A stretch of DNA of 64,000 nucleotides from Lingula anatina (GCF_001039355.2 NW_019773637.1:1-64000); one strand, 5' to 3'. Positions 10,902-24,294 are shown, numbered from the stretch's first letter. Made by a program: numbers and translations. The notes: generated by a model not told the origin, from the sequence alone.

Positions 10902-13900
10902 TCAAGGGTCCTTCCTTGCCTGTTCTTTCCTCTTCTGTAAAATGTTCTGTATGAAAAATTCCCCTAAAATAATAATTATAATAATAAATCAATATTGATT
11001 AATAAAGTGAAGGTATTATTATTATTTCAATTGAAGTATGCAATTATTTTTCTAACATTATCCAGGCATTGCCATTTAGTATGAACATTTTAAAAGTGCC
11101 CCCCCCCCCCCCATACCACTTGTGTCATTTTATACCCACTTACCAGACTGACTTCCTCGAAAATCTTCCCCTTATCATTTTAAATTGTTCACATAACACA
11201 TATTAAATATGCATTTCGCAATGATTCAACAAAATGAACAATTATCAACTGCTCAATACATACAGTATATATACATATTATATATCATAAGATTTTTATT
11301 AACAATTTTGGTCTCTCTGTCCACTACTTTAGTAATGCCAGTTAGGCAATTTCTAGTTTAAACCCAGGCATGCTGAAAACTTTTAAGAATGGCCGAACAT
11401 TTGGACTGGCAGTAATGAAAATTTTGCTGGACTGAATGGATTTTTGTCGGACCGAAAATGACCCTATTCGTTTGAGACAGATGCTACCATTTGGTGGCTT
11501 ACTTTGTTTGTGAATGGGATAGGTTTGAAATGGAAGGGGGAAAAATGCTTTGGGTTTTATGTAATGTTATTAGTGAAGTATGTCGAATGATGACTGTGAA
11601 TTCAAAATTGCCGTTCTTAAAACTCTTGTCGGTCCTTTGGACTGACCGAGTCCAATTTTTTTACTGGTCCAGACAAATTTTCCCGGTCATGACCGATCGG
11701 ACCGACAGTTTCAGCATGTCTGTAAACCTGTCCTGAACACACCTAAAAAAAACCAGGCCTCACACATCCAGCCTTTACTCCTTAAATTTTCACCCACCTG
11801 CTTTATATGACGACCTGACCAGAGGACCACTGGCAGTATACAGGAACCCCAGCTTATTGCCCACCTCTTCCCAGTGAGCAAACTTCTCTGGTGTTACATA
11901 TTCCTTCACCTGAAATTAAAAGTGAACATGATTTTTTTTTCTGAAAGTCAAATCCACTGCCTGGATCAATGCCATCTACAGTACAATAATTTTTAAAAAG
12001 CTAAAATGAAAGAATGAAAAGAAGTGAGGTCATTTAGGACCTTAGGCAGGGAAAAAATCTGTCTGAGAAAAGGTCTGCTATCCATCAAAATTTAATCTAA
12101 GTTCTATTCTAATATGGCCAAAGACTTTTTTTTTCAGAAAAAAAGCCACCCCCTTAGAAATTGCTGGCTATAGGCATGTTACTCTATAATTTACATGTAC
12201 TAAGCTGCCTAGATTGTAGCATCCTGAAAAAATTGCCACAACAAAACATAATAACCTCAACTAGAAATGTCATTAATTTGGTTGCTACAAGTTATCTACA
12301 ATGCAGTATTGTATGGTATGAAAGTTATGACTTAAAAATCATTGAAAAAAAAAAAACTAAACACATACTTTTAAATGCCTCTTAGTTGGCTGCATATACT
12401 GCCCCAGTGTCACACAGTCGACATCTATCTGCCTCAGATCTGCAAGTTGAATACATCATTAGATAAAATAACTGACAGGTCGTGTTGTGCTGGACTTTAA
12501 AAGCATTTTTTACCTCTCTCTATAATAATTTTTTAAAGATATACTACTTTTACAAAACTAAAACCAAAGATTCTCTAATTGGGAATTCAAGAGGCTCAGT
12601 ACGGCTATCTATGTCTATTAGGTAAAATTCAACTAAAAATCTACATTGCCACTGGTCTCATTTTATTAGCCTTAAAATTAACCTTAAAAACAAAAACACA
12701 GTGTGAGACATTTACATCTTAATCTAACCTGAGATATCACAAGAACCCTAATCATGACACCTATACACTTAAAGCAATAAAGAAAGAAAAAAATCTCTGA
12801 ACATTCATTGTGGGACAGAACACTTTATCAGCCATGGGTCTGGGACGCCATCAAAATTGAAATATAAATCTTGGATTGCCATGTTTCTGAAAAAGTATAG
12901 AAGGCTACTCAACTTTATAAGTCTAACCTTAGAACCAAAACTTCAGACTTAATTTACCTTCAAGTGTCTCCATGACCTGGTCATCAGTCTCCCCCAGTCC
13001 CAGCATTATGGAGGTCTTGGTAATCAGGGATGGGTTATATTTTTTGGCATGGGACAGCACCTGCAAAGACTGCTCATAGTTGGCTCTTGGATCTCTGACA
13101 CACCTGGGAAGGCAAAATAAACATACTCACACATACTGGTACATGTTCAGTACATCAATCACAGTTTCAGATCCAATGCACACCAGCTTCGTCACTTTCA
13201 AATTTCCCAACATGCCCGTTTTTTTTTTTATTATTATTATTGAAGATTTCAACCAAGCCTTGATTTGGGCATTTAATTAAAAATCATTCAATTAAAAACG
13301 ATTAAACAGATTCCTTATTTAAATTGACTGTTTACTTCCTTACCACTGAAGATCCCTGACGGTCTCTACATTGTGTGCGTAGACGTCTAATCCCGAGTCT
13401 ACCACTGTTTCTACTGCCCTCAGGTCCCCGCGGAAGTCTGGGGTCAAACATTCCACCATCATAGAAGGGTTGCTGCAGAAAAATTAAAACCAAAGTAAGA
13501 TATTAGTTTCTTTCTTTATTCTTTTACTTAATGATACATGTATCACAAGATTCTCTTTGATTAAAATAGTGTAAGAAGTGCCAATATCACTCACTGGCAT
13601 AAAAAGGGTAAGAATATTTCTCTAGATGACATGCCATGTACGTGCTGAAGGTAGCATTTTCTCTGCTTTCTGTGATTTTGCTACGGAGATACCTTACATA
13701 AAATCATTCATCTTGAAGTCAAGCTTTTAGAACTGCTTTAGCACATGACCACACAAACACTTTCAGTCTTACCTTTTTTTGATCTCTATGACAGTCTGAG
13801 CAAAATGACTAGATCCACCATCTGACAAATCTTTTGAATGAAAAATAAATTCAATACCTTAACACGCATCAGAATACATGAACTTAATCAGTAAAAAAAA

Positions 13901-16900
13901 AAATAATATGTATTTCATGAAATGGCAATGCATAAAAAGTTGCTTAATATCTAGCAGTCTTGACAGATGCAGATGCTAGATAATCAATTTCGTTTTCACA
14001 TCACACAAATATGACAATTTCAAAAGTAGATGCATTACATGCGCTAGTAGCATATTTATGGAAACTACTTCTTTCATATTTTTGTATGCATAATCTCATT
14101 CATCTAAGTTTAACTCAAGAACTCATGGTTTTCAGAGAAGCAGGCAGGCCTCAGCATGGGTGTGTCTTACCATCCCTGTCCACAGAAGTCAGCACCACAT
14201 AGTCCAGCCCCCACTCTGTGATAGCTTTGGCAGTATTCACTGGCTCCTGGGGGTCAGGTGGGGGCGGGGCACGGGAGGTCTTCACTGAACAAAACATACA
14301 GCCTCTGGTACATGTGTCTCCAAGAACCTGAAATATGTTGTATATATTGTATTATATGTTGCATATTATTGTATTTCATTCACAGGGGCCTATTTCATAG
14401 AAGAGCTCAAGATTGAACTGAGCTCTTTACTAAAAGATCAAAATTGTTTGTGTGGTTTTACCCAGGATTATTCAGCTCTGAACTTGTGGCCCACATGAAT
14501 GTGAATACTGCACCTGCTTTATAAAGAGACATGGCCATAATGCTCTGGACCAAAGTTTATACTTAATGTCAGTATACTACTACAAATTTATCCTTAATTG
14601 AAACAGACCACTGTTCCTGTAGTTTCTATTCTTGAATTAATTCCAACTTTCAGTCATAATTTTTTGGGGAAACTAGCGCTATATATAGCTGGGGCATCTC
14701 ACACTGAAGTTCATGTTGCAATATTTTTTATGAGTATCACTTTGCTTCCCCCAACAGACAAAGAACATTGGCATATAGTACAATCAAGCACTTTTCTTAA
14801 GAAAAGCAGAACTACATTTATATTTTTCATTGACTTCCACCTACTTCCAGCTCTGTAATAAAAAGGACTTCTATCTGAATCTCCCATATGTTGTCTTATT
14901 TTTTAAGAAAAACATATTTAAGTGTGTCATCAATAAACAAAATATAAAATAAGTGACTGCTACATCTACAGAAATGTATTTTCAAGCTAATATGAATTCC
15001 TGCTCTTTTGTTTCAACAACCCTCCTTTTATTCTACAATTCATACCTTAATAATATAATTAATATTATTCACAAGTGGCATTCATTTAAATTGTGTACGA
15101 AAATTCCTATTCATGAGATAAAATAAAGGTCATGTGAAGGTTAACCATAATGGTAGCTGTTGCTGTGCTGTGTTCTCCTCCTCCCCAACATTCTCCTATA
15201 TTAGGACATCTGGCTTCTTCACACACCTGAAAACATAATAGTTGAAATGTAGAAAATCAAGGTTCTCAGGTCTAACTAACTAAATAAATTAATAAACAAA
15301 TAAATAATTGTATCAAGAGATATTAATTTCTTCTTCTTATAATTATTATTATCAAGTTTAAAACTTACATTTGGCTTGATATATGTAACAAAAGACCTCT
15401 TTCTGTGGCATTTAAAACATTCCAAACATGCAACATAACATAATAAAGGAAATAGCATCAAGCAATACTGGGTGTTTTTTCTCTTTCATATCAGCAATGG
15501 CATAACTTAGATACATCAAGTACCCTGTAATTTTTTTACACTATCAGTCAAACCATTTCATCAGCTGTTTGCAAACTTACAGTGTGGAGTTTAAGATCTC
15601 TGAGGTCCTTTCTGAGCTTGGTGTAGTTCTGTCCTATTGGAATGTCAGTTCTCAACCATGGTGGCAGACGCAATCTGTTTATTGGAGAAACAAAAAAATA
15701 GTAGAACAAATAACAAAGTTATATTTACCATCAACAAATTAAGATCAAACAGTGTAAACACAAACAAATATTCAACAAATCAAAAACACAATTAATGAGA
15801 AAATTTACAAAAACAGATCAACATTGTGTTTAAGGTCATGCACATGTTATTACACTTTTGAAACAGTCAGTGTATCTTTTGCATCAAATATTTTTGTTCA
15901 TATTTCTCCAACTACAAATGCTTCATAAAAACACACAATTGATGAACAATTACTAATATTTAGATAATTCACCAAACCTTTCTTTTCTCTTCCCTTGTAA
16001 TTTTAAAGGATATGACCAAGATTCTGTCTCTGGTGTATTTTCCTGTATGAAATCTTCCAACCCTGGTCCACTGGCTATTCTCTCCTTCTGGTGCTTTGTA
16101 AGATTTGAATATGTCTTAGATTGGCATACCATACAAGCCTAAAACAAGAAAAGACCAGCTAATTAATCAGTCACTTTTTTGTACTTGTTTGTTTTCTTTG
16201 TGGAATGCCTGATACCAAGCAAAGGGAATTTTTAACATTCCATTCCAAATCTGTATCTATATTTGTTAAAGATGACCCCCCAAGTTTTGTTTAATTAAGA
16301 CTAATATTTTAGGATGTAAAGATTACTGGCACTGCTGTATGATTGGGCTTAAGACAAAACATTGTGTCAAATTATATTTTCTCATAATGCCGGCATTTGC
16401 TGACCAAATTTTCTTCACTTTGCCAATTTCACATGCATGTTACTATGCTTCAGACCATCCCAGTACCAAATTTTAAACTCTGTGTCTATGTTCAGTTCCT
16501 AGAATTCTTATGTGACAATATTAAGAGGTTAAAATTAAGTTGGGCAACCTTCGATTCATTTTTGAGAAAGACGTCTTAAAAAATGGAAACAATGAAAAAC
16601 AGTGCACATAAAACACAAGTGTCCGTTTATCTTTAAATGTGAAAGCTAAAAACCATAACATCTTACTCAGCCTTTTTACGCAGTTATCTATGTTTTAAAT
16701 AATTAGAGACTACTGCACTGGTACAATTTACAAATAATTGAGAAAATGTGTGAAACCTTAGCGAGTGTATGACAGTATGAGTAAATATTATGAATGTTTA
16801 TTGACCCAACCTTTAAACTGAAGGTACAATTATTTGAGACTTAAAGTACAACATATATAAACAGCTAACTATGTACTACAGGCGGATGCCTAGTACATGT

Positions 16901-17151
16901 AGTTGTACTGCAAGACACTATATGTACAGTAATGAACACGCTTTGGTTGACTGCGGTTGAGTAACAGAAGTTTCACAGGAATGCACTAACCATTACGTCA
17001 TTTCTCGTTGACATTTTAATTTCAACACATTCTCACTTCAGGCTGAATGTGCGCTATAAAAATATAGAGTTGACGAAAAACTTACCGTAGGATACGATTT
17101 TTGAATACGAGACTTAGCAAAGCAGCTGACAATTTTTGTGACACTCGCCAT
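10902..17151 (-). CDS. LIAS: Lipoyl synthase, mitochondrial (11 exons, 378 aa)
   Basis: Radical SAM enzyme that inserts sulfur at C6 and C8 of protein-bound octanoyl groups, making lipoyl cofactor in the mitochondrial matrix. Minus-strand exons, 5' to 3': 17151-17086, 16138-15978, 15674-15581, 15226-15146, 14327-14171, 13830-13773, 13472-13344, 13103-12958, 12439-12369, 11909-11798, 10963-10902. They join in frame to 378 codons, close to the human length. The first 22 residues have no acidic side chain, as in a targeting peptide. Auxiliary-cluster cysteines C109, C114 and C120 ([13 protein letters not shown]) and radical SAM cysteines C140, C144 and C147 (CTRGCMFC) are present, as is the family's C-terminal RSSY (353-356). 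Donors of exons 2 (GTTTGG) and 4 (GTTAAC) are weak, but protein alignment across both is continuous. The paralogue LIPT1 is excluded by the cysteine motifs. Confidence 0.97.
11096..11113. repeat. Poly-C tract in the last LIAS intron
   Basis: Run of about 14 C between LIAS exons 10 and 11, with no further structure. Confidence 0.7.
13821..13832 (-). promoter_or_regulatory. LIAS: Tandem splice acceptor of LIAS exon 6
   Basis: Two AG acceptors lie 9 bases apart. The upstream one (AG at 13832-13831) gives [13 protein letters not shown], matching the family pattern DRDD-x-x-DGG. The downstream one (AG at 13823-13822) removes three residues without shifting frame. I chose the upstream site for the gene model. 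Confidence 0.6.
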
Positions 17152-17498
17152 TTCACCTTGACCTGAGTTTAACCTATATAGTTTGACCTCATTTTCAAGA
17201 TATTCTTGCTCCGAACTATTTCTAAATTTGTCTTTGATAAAATGGCCAAACGGAATTGAATTCTAACATGTGCCATCATTAATTTATAGTTTAAAATGAA
17301 CCTAACTTTAAAAATGCATCCAATGTTTCCGTTGTGTAGTTTGTTAAAAGATATTTTGTTAAGTGCGTTCTATTTTGTGTAGTCGACAGTAAACTATTTT
17401 GCGTAGTTGTTCGGTCATTTCCGGTGAAGACGATCGACCGGCTGATTTTGCCGAGAAGTTTACGGCGAAGTTGTTTGCAGTGTCTTCACCGTTTTAAG
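17152..17498. promoter_or_regulatory. Probable divergent promoter, LIAS (-) and a plus-strand transcript
   Basis: A small CpG-richer patch (about 17400-17475) in otherwise AT-rich DNA holds CATTTCCGGTGAAG, an ETS-like site on the minus strand, and no TATA box. It lies about 250-350 bases upstream of the LIAS ATG. An exon-like segment ends at 17498 with donor GTATAT on the plus strand and could be an untranslated first exon of the TRMT9B-like gene. This is inference from composition and position only. Confidence 0.4.
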
Positions 17499-18320
17499 GT
17501 ATATTAATTATACACTTAAATTTTGGTTATGTGTACCTTTTTCTGAATATGGATTTTGACATTTCAAATGCAACATGTAGATAGAAAAAATGTTCCTTGT
17601 TTATCTAGTAAAAATTTTAAGTAACGTCAAAGGTCGCATAATTACGAAATGTCGTTGTCACTAAGGAAGACAGTAGACTGACTCTACTGTATTCCCAAGT
17701 CATGGCCTGTGTTTTCAGAAACATGACCTATAAAATGTTGTTATACTGAAATAGCCATATTTTCAGTTTTCCTTCGATGGTCGTTAAATTGGTAAATTGA
17801 ATTGCCAAATTAATTTATTAGTAAGTCGCCGCACAGTTGTAAAAAGAATTTGAAACAGTTGTAAATTGGGGGCGGGGGGCGGAGGCAAAAGTGCCAATAA
17901 ATTTAGATAATTGAAATGCATATAGTAAAATGATTGCATAATTTTTTAAAAAGTCCAAAATCGAGAATCAAATACATATTCACATTCTAAACCGTAAAGT
18001 TTGAGGTGGCACTGATGAATCCAGGAGCTAGGTTATGAAAAACATATCATACACACATATATACATGTTTTAGTTTTCAAATGAAAAAATATGAAGTAGG
18101 GCATGTTTACTTATAAATATGTAAGACGCCGGGATGAAAAATTTTGTGGTTTTGTCCAGCATTATTCGTGATACTTTTTTCTGGGAATGTGAAGGGGGTG
18201 CTTTAGAAGTCAAGGGAGGTTCACATCTTCTGTGCTCCCCCCCCTCTCTCTTTCTCTCATCCCCCCCCCCCCCTTGATCTGTTATTGAGTGGGTAGGACT
18301 AAAACATTTAGTTCTCTCCA
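17499..18320. other. Non-coding DNA with poly-C tracts
   Basis: No gene seen. G-rich and C-rich low-complexity patches lie at about 17866-17884 and 18236-18274. It probably belongs to a long first intron of the downstream plus-strand gene or to intergenic DNA. Confidence 0.5.
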
Positions 18321-20322
18321 CGCCATATTTTACCAACATAGTGATGACAATTCCATACATAATTTCTTGCTGGTATTAAAAAAAGTATTTAGAATTAGCC
18401 AGAGATATATACTGTGAATATCTGGTGAAAAAGCAAATAGAAAAGGTAGAGGGTAAGTTCTCACCAGGAGTCATGGATGAATTTTTGCATGGTGCATTTT
18501 GACCTTTATTGAATGTCACAGCGGTGACTTAAGAGGTAGGTTGACGGGTAGATTTCCTTTGAGCTTCATACAGACATGGGAAAACTGCCTGTTCATCATG
18601 TCATGACCACTTGAAATACCAGAGGACCTGCAAAGTTTTTCATATTGTATGTCCTCTTTACTGAAAGGTGTAAGTGAAAATAAGGTGCATTATAATGATA
18701 ATTACCTGTTAACATGAATTTACTAAAATAAAATACTTTGGTTGAGCCAGCACAGAATTGGGAGGACCAGTCACTTGCATATTTCTTGTAGTGCAGGTCC
18801 TCCAAACCTTCAGAACAACTTAATTTTCATTTTCACCATTTCTGATTCATAACATAACAAAGCATTACTAATGAACTCTTTAGAATTGGTAAAGAAGGCC
18901 ATCAATTAGTGCAAAATCAAGTGGGATTTTGTAGGATTTCAAGGAGAGGGGCTCAGAAAAGATGGCAGAAAAGCAAGTATGATTATGAATAAAACTGACG
19001 GAATTTATTTCGGAATATTTTTTTTTTGTTGTTGTTAAGTTTTGCTATTTAAGACAACATTCCTTGTGGGCCTCACATGGCTTTTCTAGTATTATATAAC
19101 ATCATGAGGAGGCATTGCAGTGAGTTGGTGCAAAATGTAAAGGGTAAGTAAGGCTTACAAGATATCTTCAGACATTCAGTTGCAGTACTTATTTATTGTC
19201 CAAGATGGCCTAAAACTAGGTTGTCAACACTGTGCGGTGCTATAAGAGATCAGAAAGTGTACAAGAAGCAGGAAGAGGTGGGGTTATCTTTTTGGGAGTA
19301 ATGTGCAGGGAATGATATCTTAATAAACAGTACAAGACTGACGCGCAACGTTTGAATCCTTGCTGATATACAAAAGACTGTAAATCAACAGAACTTGAGA
19401 TACAACAACTTGCAAAATAGGTCCATGGATAAATTCTGTCGGTTTCATTAATTGTCATACTGCAGTCACTAGTCTGACTATGGTCACTTAACCTGCAAAA
19501 TTTTGCTTAATGTTATGCAACTAGTAAGTGACAAATCTTTGAGCTTTCTCTGGCAATTCTCTTTGAAGTGTCTACTTTACTACGTCAAGATTTTTGTAAC
19601 TTGTACCTTGAAATGCAGCCGTGAACTACATATTGTGACTACATATGAATTAAAGCTGTTTTTCTTTCTATTGCTCATGTCATGTAAAGCAGTGACATGG
19701 AGCACAATTATAATATAACAAGTGCATCTGGTTGTCTGACACAGATGTTGTTAACTAAGGAAGGCAATCAATATTGGCACAGTGACATTAAAGATCTGTT
19801 TTCATATCAACATACATGTACACTGAATGCTGAATTATTCAGTAAACACTACCAAGTTTATGTGTTACCTGTGCATTATTTACCTGTGGGGACCATAAAG
19901 GGGAACTGAATTTATTTGGCAGTGCTGACTTTATTGAGATTAAGACTGCATTATCCTGCATTATTGCCAGTCTTGCTGAAATCTACAAATTAACGTTTTA
20001 CTTTTGACTCACTCTCAATTCTGTAATACAATTTAAAACCTTAACATATTGTACCATGTGCCATAATTATTAACCATATAGACCTTACTTTGCTTACATT
20101 ACGTTTATATAAAACATTAACTCTCCTGATTTGTGATGGTTTAATGTAAAGGCACTAAATTAGTGCCAGACCTTTATATAAATGTAAAGTGAAAATTGAA
20201 TTTTCCTGGAAGTTTCAACAGTATATTTCCTTAATCACTAGCTTAGTTAATCCTAATGCAAATCTGTTTTCAGATTTATGATCCATGACCTCATCTTTGA
20301 GTTAAACACTTAGTTTCTAATT
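18321..20322. repeat. Flanking DNA, haplotype 1 copy
   Basis: Nearly identical to 20851-22850 at an initial offset of 2530, with scattered substitutions and small indels. The open frames inside are short, without domains, and differ by replacement changes between the copies, so I do not call genes. The two versions diverge abruptly at 20323, where the mobile element begins. Confidence 0.8.
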
Positions 20323-20849
20323 ATGTACAGACACAGATGTGTCTGTACATATTGCCATCACCTGCGTCTGTCGTCGCCGTCGCCGATGCCGATGCCGATG
20401 CCGTCGCCGTGCACTTTCCTTGTAAACACGATAAGTGGAACACAGTTTTACTTTTTGGCTTTATATTTACAGAGCTGATGAATATTCATAAAACGCAGGT
20501 CAAGTTCGAAAATCAGCATGATCGGGCCATTATTGTAGAAGTTATGCTGTTTTTTCACTTTTCAGCATATATGCAACACTGTAAACACATTTAAAGGAAA
20601 ACCAATAGGCCTGTTGTCATGAAACTTACAGGAGTACTCAATCTTACTAAAATGCAGGTCAAGTTCGAAAATCGGCATGATCGGGCCACTATTTTAGTAC
20701 TTATGCTGTTTTTTCATTTTTCAGCATATATGCAACACTGTAAACACAATATAAGAAAAACAGATAGACCGATTGTCATTAAACTCACAGTAGTGGTCAA
20801 TTTTACTTAAACACAGGTTGAGTTCGAAAATCAGCATAATCGGGCCATC
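20323..20849 (+). mobile_element. Helentron/HINE-like element, copy B, 5' fragment
   Basis: It starts with a perfect hairpin: 12-base arms ATGTACAGACAC and GTGTCTGTACAT around 4 bases. Next come a GCCGAT hexamer run (about 20369-20410) and tandem units with a period of about 160 bases, marked by GCAGGTCAAGTTCGAAAATC near 20495, its repeat near 20654 and a variant near 20812. The copy is cut off at the N at 20850. The host sequence before it ends in TT. Confidence 0.7.
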
Positions 20850-20850
20850 N
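20850..20850. other. Single-N assembly joint 2
   Basis: Left of the N the sequence is inside mobile element copy B. Right of it, the flank restarts at the equivalent of base 18321, on what appears to be the other haplotype. Confidence 0.85.
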
Positions 20851-23136
20851 CTCCATATTTTACCAACATAGTGATGACAATTCCATACATAATTTCTTGC
20901 TGGTATTAAAAAAAGTATTTAGAATTAGCCAGAGATATATACTGTGAATATCTGGTGAAAAAGCAAATAGAAAAGGTAGAGGGTAAGTTCTCACCAGGAG
21001 TCATGGATGAATTTTTGCATGGTGCATTTTGACCTTTATTGAATGTCACAGCGGTGACTTAAGAGGTAGGTTGACGGGTAGATTTCCTTTGAGCTTCATA
21101 CAGACATGGGAAAACTGCCTGTTCATTATGTCATGACCACTTGAAATACCAGAGGACCTGCAAAGTTTTTCATATTGTATGTCCTCTTTACTGAAAGGTG
21201 TAAGTGAAAATAAGGTGCATTATAATGATAATTACCTGTTAACATGAATTTACTAAAATAAAATACTTTGGTTGAGCCAGCACAGAATTGGGAGGACCAG
21301 TCACTTGCATATTTCTTGTAGTGCAGGTCCTCCAAACCTTCAGAACAACTTAATTTTCATTTTCACCATTTCTGATTCATAACATAACAAAGCATTACTA
21401 ATGAACTCTTTAGAATTGGTAAAGAAGGCCATCAATTAGTGCAAAATCAAGTGGGATTTTGTAGGATTTCAAGGAGAGGGGCTCAGAAAAGATGGCAGAA
21501 AAGCAAGTATGATTATGAATAAAACTGACGAATTTATTTCGGAATATTTTTTTTTTTTTGTTGTTGTTAAGTTTTGCTATTTAAGACAACATTCCTTGTG
21601 GGCCTCACATGGCTTTTCTAGTATTATATAACATCATGAGGAGGCATTGCAGTGAGTTGGTGCAAAATGTAAAGGGTAAGTAAGGCTTACAAGATATCTT
21701 CAGACATTCAGTTGCAGTACTTATTTATTGTCCAAGATGGCCTAAAACTAGGTTGTCAACACTGTGCGGTGCTATAAGAGATCAGAAAGTGTACAAGAAG
21801 CAGGAAGAGGTGGGGTTATCTTTTTGGGAGTATTGTGCAGGGAATGATATCTTAATAAACAGTACAAGACTGACGCGCAACGTTTGAATCCTTGCTGATA
21901 TACAAAAGACTGTAAATCAACAGAACTTGAGATACAACAACTTGCAAAATAGGTCCATGGATAAATTCGGTCGGTTTCAGTAACTGTCATACTGCAGTCA
22001 CTAGTCTGACTATGGTCACTTAACCTGCAAAATTTTGCTTAATGTTATGCAACTAGTAAGAGACAAATCTTTGAGCTTTCTCTGGCAATTCTCTTTGAAG
22101 TGTCTACTTTACTACGTCAAGATTTTTGTAACTTGTACCTTGAAATGCAGCCGTGAACTACATATTGTGACTACAAATGAATTAAAGCTGTTTTTCTTTC
22201 TATTGCTCATGTCATGTAAAGCAGTGGCATGGAGCACAATTATAATATAACAAGTGCATCTGGTTGTCTGACACAGATGTTGTTAACTAAGGAAGGCAAT
22301 CAATATTGGCACAGTGACATTAAAGATCTGTTTTCATATCAACATACATGTACACTGAATGCTGAATTATTCAGTAAACACTACCAAGTTTATGTGTTAC
22401 CTGTGCATTATTTACCTGTGGGGACCATAAAGGGGAACTGAATTTATTTGGCAGTGCCGTCTTTATTGAGATTAAGACTGCATTATCCTGCATTATTGCC
22501 AGTCTTGCTGAAATCTACAAATTAACGTTTTACTTTTGACTCACTCTCAATTCTGTAATACAAGTTAAAACCTTAACATATTGTACCATGTGCCATAATT
22601 ATTAACCATATAGACCTTTGCTTACATTACGTTTATATAAAACATTAACTCTCCTGATTTGTGATGGTTTAATGTAAAGGCACTAAATTAGTGCCAGACC
22701 TTTATATAAATGTAAAGTGAAAATTGAATTTTCCTGGAAGTTTCAACAGTATATTTCCTTAATCACTAGCTTAGTTAATCCTAATGCAAATCTGTTTTCA
22801 GATTTATGATCCATGACCTCATCTTTGAGTTAAACACTTAGTTTCTAATTTTTAAGTTTATAATGGATATAGACTGGTGTCACTTCTTTTGATAAAAATG
22901 AAAAAAATTTCAATTCAGTTGCTCAAATTGGAAGGATATTGCTACCCATGTACCTGGACTGGGACTGATTTAGCTGTAATTTCTTGCTGGTGCATTGAAA
23001 TGTGTCTTTGATGAGAATTAATTTCTTGACATTCTTAATTTTCTTTTTTGTTTCTTTTAAATGACATGCACAAATCATGGTTTATTTGGGCTAGTAATGA
23101 CTGAATTGGGCCAAACATGAACAAAGTAACATAATC
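20851..23136. repeat. Flanking DNA, haplotype 2 copy with empty insertion site
   Basis: Bases 20851-22850 repeat 18321-20322. At 22850 the sequence runs uninterrupted from CTAATT into TTTAAG, so this allele lacks the mobile element. Bases 22850-23136 then recur at 23387-23673. No gene is seen. Confidence 0.8.
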
Positions 23137-23137
23137 N
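23137..23137. other. Single-N assembly joint 3
   Basis: The sequence jumps from the empty-allele flank to the 3' part of the mobile element, followed by the same flank again. Confidence 0.85.
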
Positions 23138-23383
23138 GTGTGAAATTTTCATTTTTCTCATTCTAGCACTTTCAAAGTGTGAACTTGAACTCCCGTGGGC
23201 CTGAAGCCTTATGCTTGTTACACATTTTACTTACATTGGCATTACCTGTTGAGCATAATTAAAATTTGATGTTGAATTTGTAGTTAAGCATAATGTATTT
23301 TTACATCAGAATTGACAGTAGCCTATTTTTTGCATTGTTATTTCCTGCTTTTTGTCTGTACATTTGACAGCTTTGCTGCCTTG
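23138..23383 (+). mobile_element. Helentron/HINE-like element, copy B, 3' fragment
   Basis: 3' end of the element. It carries GTCTGTACAT about 20 bases from the terminus, inverse to the 5' tip, then a small hairpin (CAGC, TTT, GCTG) and the terminus GCCTTG. Host sequence TTTTTAAG follows and matches the empty allele at 22849-22855. Confidence 0.7.
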
Positions 23384-24228
23384 TTTTTAAGTTTATAATG
23401 GATATAGACTGGTGTCACTTCTGTTGATAAAAATGAAAAAAATTTCAATTCAGTTGCTCAAATTGGAAGGATATTGCTACCCATGTACCTGGACTGGGAC
23501 TGATTTAGCTGTAATTTCTTGCTGGTGCATTGAAATGTGTCTTTGATGAGAATTAATTTCTTGACATACTTAATTTTCTTTTTTGTTTCTTTTAAATGAC
23601 ATGCACAAATCATGGTTTATTTGTGCTAGTAATGACTGAATTGGGCCAAAAATGAACAAAGTAACATAATTATTGTGGAGTATTTTTGAAATATCATCCC
23701 TATGGCCAACCAAATAATGCCCCGTAAACAACAACATCTACATAAAAAGGAATGATATGCATAATTTTCTTAACTGTATACCTTGATGTGTAAGTCGCTG
23801 AAATTTCCGGTAAAGTTAATCTTGTTTGTCTCTGTAAGTGTCTATCATATACATAGACTGCCTTTAAGCATCCCTATCTCTGCCAGTATTCCCACAAATT
23901 AATCCAAGGTTGGATTGCCTAGTATGTATAGCAAGGGGCATAAAATCAATAATTGCAATCTCATTTTCAGTCCACGACTTAAACATCTGTGGGAGCTGCT
24001 GCAGCACATCTTGCTTTTTCTGCATGTGCAAGAATTGGCAAATGAATCTAACTCTTTAATAAGAGAAAGATTGATTTTATTTATGCACACTACAAGTGAT
24101 GTGAAAAGCACATGGCCTTTGAGCACATTTTTAATCAAAGTCAGACATATTTTTGTATGAAACTAATGCATATTAATGAAAAAAGGATCAAATGTCAGTA
24201 TTTCAAATATATGAAATGGTTTACTTAA
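23384..24228. other. Non-coding flank
   Basis: The first part repeats 22850-23136 with a few substitutions. The rest holds no gene. Open frames overlap on both strands at 23899-24160 but show no domain. Confidence 0.5.
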
Positions 24229-24263
24229 ACACACACACGCACGCACGCACGCACGCATGCACG

Positions 24264-24294
<31 letters not shown>
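24229..24294. repeat. (CA)n/(CGCA)n microsatellite
   Basis: A CA run interrupted by CGCA tetramers, about 66 bases. Confidence 0.9.

Noticed and set aside
18596-22441. Four pairs of repeated open frames suggesting duplicated small genes
   Set aside because: The repetition comes from haplotype duplication in the assembly. The frames are short, overlap on both strands and show no domain.
23899-24160. Overlapping open frames of about 80 codons on both strands
   Set aside because: No domain, no homology recognised and no supporting splice context; consistent with chance.
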